DNA of 64,000 bases from Polytrichum commune (GCA_950295325.1 OX485804.1:24988001-25052000); one strand, 5' to 3'. Numbered from the stretch's first letter, positions 47,193-58,348 are shown. Notes: a model not told the origin generated them from the letters alone. A program made the numbers and translations.

Positions 47193-50100
47193 CTGCAGAG
47201 TGCATAAAACAAAATTTAGACCAAGTCACATACAGGAATATTGAATGCAGCCAGATAAGATTTAAAACACAGCAAATCAGCTTGTGAAAATTTTGAGATG
47301 CACATCTGTAACATTCATCTGCTCAAAACATGTGCCAAACTGCATGGTGAACATAACTGCAATTGCCCTTGTCTCTCTACAGAACATGCAATCACAAGAT
47401 GGCTATGAGTTCTGTTAAACACATCAATAAGGCTGGCAGCTAAGAAGGAACTTACCACTGCTGAATTTTCCGGAATTCAGTCAAGACAGGGTAGATATTT
47501 TCAAAGGCTTCATAAATCTCGTCCCTGACCTGCATTTATAATCAAATGTACAAAAACAAGTACCAGTTAGAATAAGGCCTGCACCCCAACAAAATCAAGT
47601 GTGTGTGATCCAGCCTGTGGATCTGGATTTCAATTGGATTTTGGATTTTGCAAATCTGGGTTCCTTTCTAATGATCCGGTGAATCAAGGATTGACACAAA
47701 CAGAACAATGCTCTACTTTCCTCACTTTGTAAGTGGCTAACTGAAGACATAAATCCTCATGAAGATACCGCACAAACTCCACAAATAGCTCAATTCACTC
47801 TCCAAAAGCATAAATCACTGCCCAAGTATGAGAGGATCATATACCTTGGCGCCAGTGAGAACAATTTTCCCGGAGACAAATATAAGTAACACAATCTTAG
47901 GCTGCTTCATTCTATAGATCAACCCTGGGAACAACTCAGGTTCATACTGCAATCAACCACCACCCCCCAAGGAAACTGTTAGGAAGAAGTAGCCACCTTC
48001 ACAAAATATCAACATTGACTAACCCTGGCACCTACCCACCAAAATCATAGTAGGAGAAAATATCAAGAGCTCCCAAACTGTTTACTTCTGAATGGCGGGA
48101 GGCCCCAAGAATTGTTTTAGCTGGTGCAACACAAAGTAAGAGATTAATCCAGAAATACAACAGGGGCTTACACTAGAAAAGTGCCCGTGAGCGTATGCCA
48201 ACCCCTCCAACCTGATTGGGAACTTTACATCACAAGACCCCACAATATTTTGAATCTTGAAATCCTGCACCCAATCCAATTATTATCGTCAGAACAATAA
48301 TAACAACAAATACAAATCTCTGGGGACATAATTTCGTCATCAGACATATTTGAACTCTCACAACCTGACTCAGGAGAAACGACATTCATTTCCAGTTCTT
48401 AGACAGATCAATATTCCATTTGCACCACTCACCTACTTTTCAAAACGCATGAACAGAAGGCAAGTGCTCTGGTGATATATACCCAGGAGGCAATCCCTGC
48501 TGAAGCACTACTCAATTCTGGCAGGGAACTGAGTAGGCCGTCTCCTCAAATACAATGTGTGACTAACTACACTTTCAAGTAAAAATCTAGAAAGGTAACC
48601 ACATATGACAGCTGATTTGCCTACTAAACCCCCTTGGTATATTAGGTCAAGGGCAATCCCCTCTGGAGAGTATTGCTGATGGGCTCATACAGATTCCGAA
48701 CTAAGTAATAACGATATATACTCAAGAAGCATCAACTGTTGAAAACACTACTCAATCCTGTAAGAAACCAAGTAGTCCATATGCTCAACGTACAGTACGT
48801 GAATATTCCAAGCAAATATGAAAAGGTGACTACATTAGACAGAAATTTAGATGCAATTGCCCAGATAAATATCCAATATACTGAAACTGACAACCGGAAC
48901 GCACTTCAGATCAAACAGCCAAGGGGTGTTCAGAATAGAACTTGCGCACACCTTAAATTGGGCAGGAAAGCCGAGCTTCTGGATAATGCGAGCATACTGC
49001 AGCATATCCATATTCACGCAGACGTTAGAGAGGTAACGAGTTTCCAATTGTTCACATTCTCAGGTCTGCATTGCTAATTTCTCATAGAGCGGCCAAGATC
49101 AATCATTCTAATAACATGGCCCCACCTTTCTTGCAGCCAGCTTTGATTGCTGCTCACTCTTAGCCCCCGTGCACACCTGCATCATGTCGAGGCCATGAGA
49201 AACGACAACACCCAATTGTACCCACTTACACCTCAATAACCAAACCCCAAAGGCCTACCAAGAACATGTCTATGTGCATGCTTCATGGAGCTTACTTGTC
49301 CATAATACACAACACGTCGCATTTAGATTGAGCTTGACCGTACCCAATTGACCGTACTCAACTAATAAAACCATCTAACCGAGCCCTCAGTGAAGAAATA
49401 ACGAAATTAGCGTGACCTCAGATCCCCACAAGAACGTCACAGAGGGTAACAATAAATGACCATAATCTGACAAGTTGACGAGGTTCTAAGAAACTCGCAA
49501 AACCTTTGCCTAAATCAGCTCAAACCACTTATTGATATTTACAAAAGACTTGTACCATTTTTCCGGACGCGAAAATAAGAGCAGTTGTCTTGGGCTCCCG
49601 TATCCGCATGATAACTGCTGCAAAACGCTGCCAGCCCACACCAAGGTTCAGGTTACAAAGATCACAATTAGATGACAAGGCAATTGACAAGGGTGGTAGA
49701 AGCAAGACATGTGATCCATGTGCAGATGGAAACAACTAAGCGACCTCTCGACAGCAGTTCTCCAAGACAAGGAGAACGAAGCTGTAAGGGAGGATTGCAT
49801 ATGTTCATCGGAACAGTCACCGACTGGGGAACCCGGTCAGATTCATGCATGGGCATCTTCGCCCTCGGCCTCAAAGCCAGAATTCCCCTCCATCAAAGCC
49901 CTTCCGGACTCCAACGATACATAAGAAACCCCCACCGCCGCACATGCACAATAAAGGAGGAGGAACAGTACCTTAGGATTGTACTCGGCATTACGAGCAT
50001 GAAGTGCAATCGTCTTCAACTCAAGCCTACAATCCATGTTCACAGTTGATACAATATTCCTGTCACGCACACACAAGTCACGACATCAGCAACCTAAAAA

Positions 50101-50486
50101 AATCCTAGATATATCCCCAAGCCCAGCCGAAAACCCCCAACAACATCCACATGCCCGTGTGCGGCCAGAATCGAGGCGGAATCCAACATCCTAGCATGGC
50201 CAGCAAACAGATCCAACATGTCGACATCCAATTCCCCGCCCCATCTCGCACACACAACCCTCGGCCGCTGCTCCAAAACCAAACCCTAACTTACGAAACC
50301 CCAAAAGCGCAGCAGCGCCTTCACGACGGAGGCGTAAACCATGGTCCACGGCATGTTGACGATGGTATAAGAGTGGAATAGGAAAGAAAGCTTGCAGGAA
50401 ACTCACTGGAGCGTGGGCACAATTCCGGAGGGATGCTTGGCCAGATCCACAGGCTGGGTGCCTTCCAGCACCTGTTGATCGGCCAT
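47192..50486 (-). CDS. TBP: TATA-binding protein (TBP), 8 coding exons plus split stop codon
   Basis: General transcription factor that binds the TATA box as part of TFIID and is also used by Pol I and Pol III factors in the nucleus. Coding exons on the minus strand: 50486-50407, 50059-49972, 49627-49556, 49176-49126, 48996-48952, 48264-48172, 47946-47845, 47529-47456, then the last stop base at 47192. All introns are GT-AG. The spliced protein is 201 residues, matching the usual plant length of about 200, with a short N-terminus starting MADQQVLEG. Both saddle repeats are present (about 22-110 and 112-201). The four TATA-intercalating phenylalanines (F58, F75, F149, F166) and the paired asparagines N28 and N118 are intact. 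The protein ends FRKIQQ; the stop codon TGA is split by the last intron. Intron lengths run from 129 to 687 bp. Start chosen from the conserved N-terminus and the first ATG in frame. No damage seen, so this is very likely a working gene. Confidence 0.97.
48465..48845. repeat. Imperfect tandem duplication inside TBP intron 5
   Basis: Two diverged segments of about 130 bp, starting near 48480 and near 48720, share an ordered set of short matches such as ACTACTCAAT followed by AAGTAG/GAGTAG. They sit inside the longest TBP intron (48265-48951) and explain part of its length. No coding potential seen. Confidence 0.5.
50281..50289 (+). promoter_or_regulatory. Telo-box motif in TBP intron 1
   Basis: The sequence AAACCCTAA occurs in the first intron near the 5' end of the gene. 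Telo-boxes are common in the 5' regions of plant translation and housekeeping genes. The motif match is direct; a role here is inference. Confidence 0.4.
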
Positions 50487-50530
50487 ACATGCGCTACACG
50501 CCTTCCCCCCCTCCGCCTCCTTCTCTTCTC

Positions 50531-50690
50531 TTTATATACGAGCACTGGGGGTCGTGGTGGTCCGGTTTGGGGAGTTTATAAAGGGAGTGGCGTGTGGGCG
50601 ATTGGGAGGAGCGCTGCTGCTGCGGCATGCGGCGATGGCTCCACTGCGAGAGAACAGTGTGGGAGAGCGGAGAGACGCATATATACTCTC
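50531..50690 (-). promoter_or_regulatory. Candidate TBP core promoter with several TATA motifs
   Basis: Read on the minus strand, TATATAAA lies at 50538-50531, about 45-52 bp before the ATG. A second motif, TTTATAAA, lies at 50575-50582, and a third, TATATA, at 50680-50685. The nearest one would leave only a very short leader, so one of the two farther motifs may be the functional box. The surrounding sequence to about 50,900 is GC-rich, as in many plant housekeeping promoters. Which box is used is inference. Confidence 0.5.
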
Positions 50691-52019
50691 ACGTACCGCC
50701 ATAGCCACCCATTTCAGCCCCTGCCATGCCCGACGTGGCACGCCAGCCACGCGCGGGCCGGGTCAACCAGCCCGTCCGACCCGGCCCCCCGGGCCCTGCC
50801 TCGCTTCGCTGGCATACTGGTGGGCCCCAGCCTTCCCCTGGGTACCAGAGCAGGTACCCAGTTACTAGTGAGCACGGTACCTACGTGGGCCTTGTGTGCT
50901 CATACTTCTTGATTGGACACCTATGATTGAGGCTTGGAGTTAGTTAAGACTGGACACCCAACCCACATCATTATGCAATAAGGAGTAGCGTGTAATCTAT
51001 GGTGAAAAGTTCCATGTCGGTGTGTGATGTGTAGCATATGCCCACATTCAGACCAGTGACTAGCCCACATCAATGGAAGAGGTTTCATCTTGATAAGACT
51101 CTATGACTTGTGTGCAATGAAGTGAATAGAACATGCGAAATTAGAATACATTACATCCGGTGAGGTTATTGTGAGTAGGACCAAAAAAAAATCTCCCTAT
51201 TGGCAACTGTAAATTTCAGAAAGTGATTAAGTTTTCCTATCAAGAGGGACTCGTGGTGTTGCCAAGGAGCAACGATTGCCCCTAGTGTGGTGGACATGAC
51301 AATAGTTGCAGTCATCGTGTTGGCCACCGTTCAAGCACTTAAATAGAGGGGGGGGGGTTTAGGTGAAAGGGACAACACGGGCTTTTTTCTATCTTATTGT
51401 GTTTTTTAATTTATTTTACTAAAAAAAGTTTTAAAAACCTACTCACCAACTAGTCAACGCGTGGGTTTTTTCCTTTTCAAATTAGTGAATCAGGAGGATC
51501 TATGTCATGACTTCACTTTGACCTCTTGTAACATTTGCATCTCACCTCCGACATGATACTTAAAATTATAATCTACACAGTTTGTGCTAACAAGGTGAGA
51601 CTATTCTTGAACCAATCAAGTGATCCTAAGAAGATACAAAAGACACAAATGTTAGCACAAATTACACGAATCCATTTTACACAATTTGCATCAATATTAT
51701 CACACTTAATTGTATGCTCACCTCCTCTTTGTAAAAAGATGATGTCAACATATAATCTCAATCTCATGAACCGATTGAAAACGGGCTTGTATTATACATA
51801 CACATTAAGGGCCTTGTATGAAACTATAATGTGGAGCTAGGGCCATTGCATGGTGTCTCGAAGCACGACATTGAGAGGTACTTAAATACCCTAATGGAAT
51901 ATATAGACGGTACCTTGGTGGTCAAAGAGCTTGGTAGGTAGGAACGGCCTGAATGGGTTTTGAACAAGTTTCCCAGCCAGCCGTTCGCACACGGTTATAG
52001 GGCAGCTTAGATTTTAATA
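50691..52019. other. TBP upstream region, then intergenic
   Basis: Very GC-rich to about 50,830, then ordinary. A 10-base G-run lies at 51,348-51,357. GTTAGCACAAATT and TTTGTGCTAAC motifs near 51,582 and 51,650 form a small inverted pair. No gene seen. The 159-residue plus-strand frame (50,433-50,912) lies antisense to the TBP promoter and is most likely spurious. Confidence 0.4.
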
Positions 52020-52965
52020 CATGTATAGGTATATATAGATAGGGTCCTCACGCTTTTGCGCCTTTCCGTGGCCAGCGTTCCTGTCACCGTCACTGTTGCC
52101 GGATCCCGTTGCCACGCTTGCAGATGAGATCAGTGTTATTAGTATCTTTGCGGTGACGTGATTCCGTACCAGGTAAGTTTTCCCATCGTGTCGAGGACCC
52201 TCGTCACTCGCCCTGATGAATAATGAATAGAACCCAAAACCGGCCGTGTGGATTCATTCCTTCTCTGTCTTCCTAGGGTTTGAAATGGCCGACATGAGCG
52301 AGCGACGGAATGGGTTCAGTGGAAGATGATTGACTAAGTTAGAGCTGGTGGATTGTACATTACGGCCTCGAGAATGCAATGAGCTTAATACCCTTCACAT
52401 GCGGCGGCTCTTGCATCCGCATATTCGTGGGATAGAAAACCCGGTTAGAGCATGAGTTTGGCTTTTAGGGTTTTATTAGGGTTACACTTTTGGCACAATA
52501 CGGAAGATGTTGAGAGCCGGATAAGTTTGTGAAGAGATCACTTACTTGAACGAGATTATGCTTCAATCATTAGTACTTGGTCAAGTGGAGTTGAATCCCT
52601 GGCTTTTTCACTTGAAGGGTCGATGTCATCAACACAGGCTTATGATTAAACAGCACAAAAGTGGCGTAACTTCGGCAGAATAGTATCGAAGGACCTTTGC
52701 AAGAGTTCATGACTATTGTATGCCCATGGCATACAGTGAGTGAACTGTTGATTTCGTTGCCTGTGTCCAGAATCCATTAAGTTGTGAGCATGTGGGGTAT
52801 GATCCTGTCTTTCGTCACAAGGTGCTCGCTACAATGTTCATACTATGTGTCACCTCATCAAGTGCTCCAAACCTTCTCTTCCGGAGTTTCTTAAGTTCTG
52901 GATACAGACATCAAAAAAATGGGAGAGTATCCTTATAGGCAACGTTGTTGTCAAGATCTGCTGTC
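52020..52965 (+). pseudogene. Possible decayed gene of unknown type
   Basis: A TATATATAG motif at about 52032 is followed by a donor-like CAG/GTAAGTT near 52171 and an acceptor-like TCTTCCTAG near 52277. An ATG then opens MADMSERRNGFSGR before a stop. Downstream, partly open segments include RDHLLERDYASIISTWSSG near 52537-52593, interrupted by stops and frameshifts. The composition is less AT-rich than the flanks. I do not recognise the protein. It may be a dead gene copy or chance. Confidence 0.25.
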
Positions 52966-53011
52966 AATCTATTGTTTTTTAGCACAAGAGAGCCTATGTG
53001 TGTGAGCAAAA

Positions 53012-54739
53012 CAATTCAGAGAGTATCTTATTCATTAGAAGATACAATTTGAATAGTCTTCATTGAGCATGAAGAGGTCTTTTCCATACATTGCAATTTG
53101 ATTACGGCTACTTCGATTATGCCAAAATGTGCAAAAGAGACTCCATGCTGCAAAGACCGAAGCAATCTGTATTGTACTCCACAAAATATAATTACCTTCC
53201 AAAATTCAGAGAGCATCTGATTCATTAGAAGATACAATTTGAATAATCTTCATTCAGTACAATTGCAAGGTCTTTCCCATACATTGCAATTGCAATTTGA
53301 TTACAGCTCCTTGATCATGTGAAAATATGGAAAACAGACACCATGCTGCAAAGAGCAAAGCAACCTGTATTGTACTCCACAAAACATAATGTTTGTTCAG
53401 CACAACTGCAAGGTCTTTCCCTTACATTGCAATTACAATTTGATTACAGCTCCTTTGATCATGCCAAAATAAGCAAAAGAGACACCATGCAGCAAAGACC
53501 GAAGCAATCTATTTCGTACTTAACAAAACATTTCACCTCACAAATTTCAGAGAGCATCTGATTCATTTCAAGACACAATCTGAAGTCTTCATTCAGCACA
53601 ACTGCAAGGTCTTTCCCATACATTGCGATTACAATTTGATTACAGCTCCTTTGATCATGCCAAAATAAGCAAAAGAGACACCATGCAGCAAAGACTGAAG
53701 CAATCTATTTCGTACTTAACAAAACATTTCACCTCACAAATTTCAGAGAGCATCTGATTCATTTCAAGACACAATCTGAAGTCTTCATTCAGCACAACTG
53801 CAAGGTCTTTCCCATACATTGCGATTACAATTTGATTACAGCTCCTTTGATCATGCCAAAATAAGCAAAAGAGACACCATGCAGCAAAGACCGAAGCAAT
53901 CTATTTCGTACTTAACAAAACATTTCACCTCACAAATTTCAGAGAGCATCTGATTCATTTCAAGACACAATCTGAATAGTCTTCATTCAGCACAACTACA
54001 AGGTCTTTCCCATACATTGCGATTACAATTTGATTACAGCTCCTTTGATCATGCCAAAATAAGCAAAAGAGACACCATGCAGCAAAGACCGAAGCAATCT
54101 ATTTCGTACTTAACAAAACATTTCACCTCACAAATTTCAGAGAGCATCTGATTCATTTCAAGACACAATCTGAATAGTCTTCATTCAGCACAACTGCAAG
54201 GTCTTTCCCATACATTGCGATTACAATTTGATTACAGCTCCTTTGATCATGCCAAAATAAGCAAAAGAGACACCATGCAGTGAAGACCGAAGCAATCTAT
54301 TTCGTACTTAACAAAACATTTCACCTCACAAATTTCAGAGAGCATCTGATTCATTTCAAGACACAATCTGAATAGTCTTCATTCAGCACAACTGCAAGGT
54401 CTTTCCCATACATTGCGATTACAATTTGATTACAGCTCCTTTGATCATGCCAAAATAAGCAAAAGAGACACCATGCAGTGAAGACCGAAGCAATCTATTT
54501 CGTACTTAACAAAACATTTCACCTCACAAATTTCAGAGAGCATCTGATTCATTTCAAGACACAATCTGAATAGTCTTCATTCAGCACAACTGCAAGTTTT
54601 TTCCCCTACATTGCAATTGCAATTTGATTACAGCTCCTTTTAATCATGCCATAATGTGTACAAGAAACGCTATGCTGCAAAGGCGGAAGCAATCGATATT
54701 GTACTTCACAAAATATATTCACCTCTCAAAATTCAATAA
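53012..54739. repeat. Tandem array of about nine 196-199 bp units
   Basis: A unit running from TTCAGAGAGCATCTGATTC to the next such start repeats across 1.7 kb. Starts are seen near 53013, 53203, 53547, 53743, 53939, 54137, 54335 and 54533. Spacing is 196 bp in two units and 198 bp in later ones, which differ by a 2-bp indel. The central units are almost identical; the first three and the last are diverged, and one near 53397 has an internal deletion. No open frame is maintained. It lies downstream of VMP1. Confidence 0.9.
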
Positions 54740-55415
54740 ACAATGCCCAGAACCCACCTTTGTCAAGTAAATGAGGAGAAATTTCCTCGTCAACAAATGT
54801 TTTGTAATGTTCATCTTGACAATTGCCAAGAGACTGATGTTAACCTAATCTGACGTTGATGTTGAGGAATCTTTGTGGCCTTCTAGACAACTGTATCAAC
54901 AAGTTACCTTTTGGCCCACTTGGCTTCTTCATACTGCAGAAAATCTTTCTACTCACTTGGCGTTCATTTGGTCCTGTGCCAAACTCCCTGGGGTCGTTGC
55001 ACTTGATTGAAGATTCCACAAAAAAAGACACTGTTGCCGACAACCCTAAGGATACTTCACAACCCTGTACTCTCCCAGCTGATGTACCCACATTACATAA
55101 CCTCGTACTGAATGTCTCCAAGAGCAATTATTGCAAGAAGAGATAGTGAAGACCAAGATGAAGCGGTAATTCTACATTTAATATTGTCAACAAGAAGGAA
55201 CTCCCTCCTCATGAACAGATAATTGTGACATTCTACAGGATTATCAACCAAACCAAAGATCCACTCTGTTGCTGTTACTGTAGAGGTGATTTCCTCTCAG
55301 TTGAATGCTGTGGGTCTCTACAGAAGTAGTGTAGCACAACCTCAAATTCAATTGTAAAAAGGCTGTCATAGAATCTGTACAAGCTCTCTGGCTCCTGATG
55401 AAAGCTGTTGACAGG
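54740..55415. other. Region downstream of VMP1
   Basis: This probably contains the VMP1 3' untranslated region. Short open frames occur on both strands near 54,850-55,140, but neither resembles a known protein and they shadow each other. Confidence 0.4.
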
Positions 55416-56840
55416 TCATCTTTCGGATTCCACCTGTTTCTTCTCGCTCAAAGTTCTCACAAGCACAGCCAGTTCATGTTTCTGTCTCTCCATCAGATAA
55501 CCCTGTGCCGTTGCTGTGATAATTGACGCAACGAACCCAGCCATCATAAGCTGTACAACAGTATTCCACAAAAACCCAAATGAGAATCCTCCTTTGACTG
55601 CCTCGACCACAGCAACATTCCCCGAGAACTTGTCCTTGGCCGTTCCCATGGCGTCGATAATGCGAGGAGAGAGGCTACCCAGAAACGGAACATGAACGAT
55701 GACCCAGCCCAACCCCGCCTCAAAGACCTCCAGAACGTGCGGATCACATGCCAAAATCACGAATACAGTCTGGATATGCGTCTTGATCACAGCTTTGCCA
55801 ATCAAAGTTGCCAAGAAGAATTTCCAGAAGGGCACTAAGAAATGCCCACACATGAGCCCTGCTAGGTCAAAGAGAGGATTCGGAACAGAGGCAAAAAGGA
55901 GGATTGCAAAAAATCCAAGCTGTGAGAACCTCCTGAGGCCCCAGACTTTGAAGCGATTAAATAGGTTAGGACGGTCCTGTTCTTGAGGCATGTTGACTAG
56001 ATCTTCAAGCTCCTTCACCTTCTCCCCTGATAATCTTGCAGCCCGTGAAACAAAATAAGGGGGGAGCTCCCCTATGGCCGTCCCCACTCCCCACAACATC
56101 GCCTCCAGCTGCACTTGCAGCAAGACCTTGAGTAATGGAACCATGTAACTCTCCAGGGCGTCTGTTTGCATACGAGGAAACATAGGTTCACCTAATTGAG
56201 AACATTCTTTATTCTGCCAGGAGGAAGGAAATCCCCATTGCGGAGTATCATACGGCACAGCTTTCAAGTCGACCCGCCCACACTGTGATGCCCTCACTGC
56301 AAACTTCGCTATATGGGGTCCCAAATACAAGACAAATGTGTGCAGACCTGAGCCAAGCCCGATTGATGATGCCACCCCAAGACCTATCCACCATACCGCA
56401 AATCTGAAGTACGCAATTGCCACCCTCACATACTCCTCATGAGGTCCCTCAACAAGAGCCAGTCCAACTATCGTCAATAAAAGGAAGATACAAGCCGCCA
56501 CGACCCGGAGATGATGGCTCAGTACACGGACCCAAAGAAGCCTGCATTGGTGGAGAAGAGAAAAAACCGAAAGTTTCAATGTCTCGATCGGGTGCTTCGT
56601 AAGGACTAATCTCTCTCTTTGCAATGTGTGTGTTCTCTTAAGCGACGAGATTTGAGGAAGTTGCATCACCTTCTCCACAGATTCCATATGATCCTCCACT
56701 TCCACTATGTCAGGGGAATTCGCCACCTTATCTGATTCATCTGCCGTCTGCTCTGGACATGCCTGCATTTCCGTGACCTCATTACTATTACCTACGTCGT
56801 CCACATGTTCCACCAGCTTGGTATCTGCCTCCGACTCCAT
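55416..56840 (-). CDS. VMP1: Vacuole membrane protein 1 / KMS-like (VTT domain), single exon
   Basis: Multi-pass ER membrane protein of the VMP1/TMEM41/DedA superfamily. Family members act in lipid scrambling, ER organisation and autophagosome formation; the Arabidopsis homologues are KMS1 and KMS2. The protein is 474 residues. Start taken at the ATG at 56840; an in-frame GTG nine bases upstream is not a plausible plant start. Residues 1-65 are an acidic, probably disordered extension. Membrane segments are visible near 110-131, 147-175, 240-262, 308-345 and 420-442. Hallmark motifs: SSIGLGSGLHTFVLYLGPHI near 158-177, GTAIGELPPY near 253-262, PNPLFDLAG near 320-328 and GKAVIKTHIQ near 348-357. 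The reading frame is complete with no intron. The N-terminal part is longer than I would expect for the family. A retrocopy origin is possible but the frame is fully intact, so it is most likely functional. Confidence 0.95.
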   Translation of the reverse strand: MESEADTKLVEHVDDVGNSNEVTEMQACPEQTADESDKVANSPDIVEVEDHMESVEKVMQLPQISSLKRTHTLQRERLVLTKHPIETLKLSVFSLLHQCRLLWVRVLSHHLRVVAACIFLLLTIVGLALVEGPHEEYVRVAIAYFRFAVWWIGLGVASSIGLGSGLHTFVLYLGPHIAKFAVRASQCGRVDLKAVPYDTPQWGFPSSWQNKECSQLGEPMFPRMQTDALESYMVPLLKVLLQVQLEAMLWGVGTAIGELPPYFVSRAARLSGEKVKELEDLVNMPQEQDRPNLFNRFKVWGLRRFSQLGFFAILLFASVPNPLFDLAGLMCGHFLVPFWKFFLATLIGKAVIKTHIQTVFVILACDPHVLEVFEAGLGWVIVHVPFLGSLSPRIIDAMGTAKDKFSGNVAVVEAVKGGFSFGFLWNTVVQLMMAGFVASIITATAQGYLMERQKHELAVLVRTLSEKKQVESER

Positions 56841-56929
56841 TACTACCACTCTACACCCAATCAGCAGATTTTTTTCTATCGCTCTCGCGGCTCAAGAAAG
56901 CCACTAACTGAATCACGCACCACACCACC

Positions 56930-56961
56930 TCTCTCTCTCACACACACTCTCTCTCTCTCTC
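56930..56961. repeat. CT/CA-rich microsatellite in the VMP1 leader
   Basis: A CT-rich, partly CA run lies about 90-120 bp upstream of the VMP1 ATG. On the coding (minus) strand it reads as a GA-repeat. GA/CT leaders are common in plant 5' regions. It probably lies in the 5' untranslated region, but the transcription start is unknown. Confidence 0.6.
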
Positions 56962-57153
56962 AATTGCTCTATTACAAAAGCACAGAACCAGGAGCCCAGC
57001 GAGACACCGCTCTCCCCACAGAAAGAAGCAATCCTTTCCTCCAACGTGTTTGTTTCCCTTTTTCTCTCAGCAGACGGCACCGCGCAAGCGTGTCGTGTGT
57101 TTCCGCGGGTGTGAAAGGAGTGCAATGCGGGCCTCCCAAGCCGTGCCTTCAAA

Positions 57154-57168
57154 GGTTTAGGGTTTAGG
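57154..57168 (-). promoter_or_regulatory. Double telo-box upstream of VMP1
   Basis: On the minus strand two AAACCCTAA-type units overlap (CCTAAACCCTAAACC), about 315 bp upstream of the VMP1 ATG. This is the expected place for a promoter element of a constitutively expressed plant gene. The regulatory role is inference. Confidence 0.45.
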
Positions 57169-57289
57169 CGTAAATGTAAATCGCACCCTGCCCTCTCCTC
57201 TTCTCAATTCAGAGCTCTCTCCACACCCGAGCAATCTCAACCCTAATCACCTGTGGTGTGAAAAATAAATAAGTCCGCAGCTCTCTCAC

Positions 57290-58195
57290 ATCACAAGGTC
57301 ACCTTGATTGCTCCTGCTCCTCCCTCCCTACCACGGGTGCCTGATCCTGCGCTCGTCCCCCACAACTACACATTACAACAAGGAGCCCGCCTACGCACCC
57401 AACCCTGCAATCACGCCAAGCAACCAATCAACCAGCACCTCGCTTCCACGACGCCACCAAGGACCACGAGAAGCAACCGTGGTAAACACACCCTGCACAC
57501 CACCAACACCAAACCCTAACCCTCCCTCCCTGAACCAATTCCCTTCGATCCACTCTCCCGCTACGCGTCTTCCCCGACGACCACAACCACGGCAAACACC
57601 AACCCCCCTACCTCCTCCTCCGATTCGGCTGAGTCTTCCGAAGTGGCCCTCGCACAAATGGGCAAAACCGGAGTGGGGACCACTAAAATTGGGGAAACTA
57701 CTTCAGTGGCACGCCACAACACCACCACCACCACCAAATGCCGTCCGCGGACAAGAACGAGGAACGCCAACTCAAGCTCCTATCCCTTATGGCAATTCGT
57801 CGATACCTCCCAGACCACAACAAGCTTCTTGCTGATGATTGCCGACGACGTCAATCTCCTCTCCTCTCTCCTCTCCTCACGAGCCGAAGGCGGTGAGCTC
57901 GTACAGGGTTCGGATGTCACATGCATATATGTATGCATCCCATACATGGATGCCACGAACCCTAAGTTCGACTCTGCACGGGCCACACCGATGCTGCTGC
58001 TGCGGCTCTGTGCTTGTGCAAAATTGCAATGATGCTCCAAATTGGCCAGCTCCCAGCCTTGCTCCTTCTTCCTATAATTCCTCCCAAGGCCGGCTCATTC
58101 CCCCCGCCTGTTTTGTGGCACAATTCTCGACGGAGGATGTTCGCCCTGTCTTTTGCTCGAGAAGCCTAGGTCTATATGTGGCCATAGGGTAAAAC
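57290..58195 (+). other. C-rich stretch upstream of VMP1, possible first exon
   Basis: This 0.9-kb stretch is C-rich and runs divergently from VMP1. It holds overlapping open frames in more than one phase, so openness alone is not evidence. The best gene-like piece starts at an ATG at about 57738. It encodes MPSADKNEERQ followed by a basic, leucine-rich segment, and ends at a good donor site (GGCG/GTGAGC) near 57892. No matching downstream exon was found before the transposon at 58349. I do not recognise the peptide. It could be the start of a disrupted gene, an untranslated leader, or chance. Confidence 0.25.
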
Positions 58196-58348
58196 ACTAA
58201 CCTCGGGAGCGGGGAGAAAAGAAAACATTGTACCCTTAGCGCGGATATTTCTTTCTATTGCTGGGGCCAAATGGGACCCCCCTATTTGGAATGAACTAAG
58301 GAGGGCAGCATGATTCACTGAACATTTAATTAATTAACGGCTGATTTA

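Noticed and set aside
50433-50912. 159-residue plus-strand frame over the TBP start
   Set aside because: Antisense to TBP exon 1 and its promoter; openness is explained by high GC content.
56841-56849. Upstream GTG as VMP1 start
   Set aside because: An ATG follows nine bases later; plant nuclear genes rarely start at GTG and no support for it is visible.
57511-57526. Telomere-like AACCCTAACCC
   Set aside because: Only about one and a half units; read as a telo-box or chance, not as an interstitial telomere array.
57308-57835. 175-residue proline/threonine-rich frame
   Set aside because: C-rich sequence keeps several phases open at once; no domain or codon pattern supports this phase.
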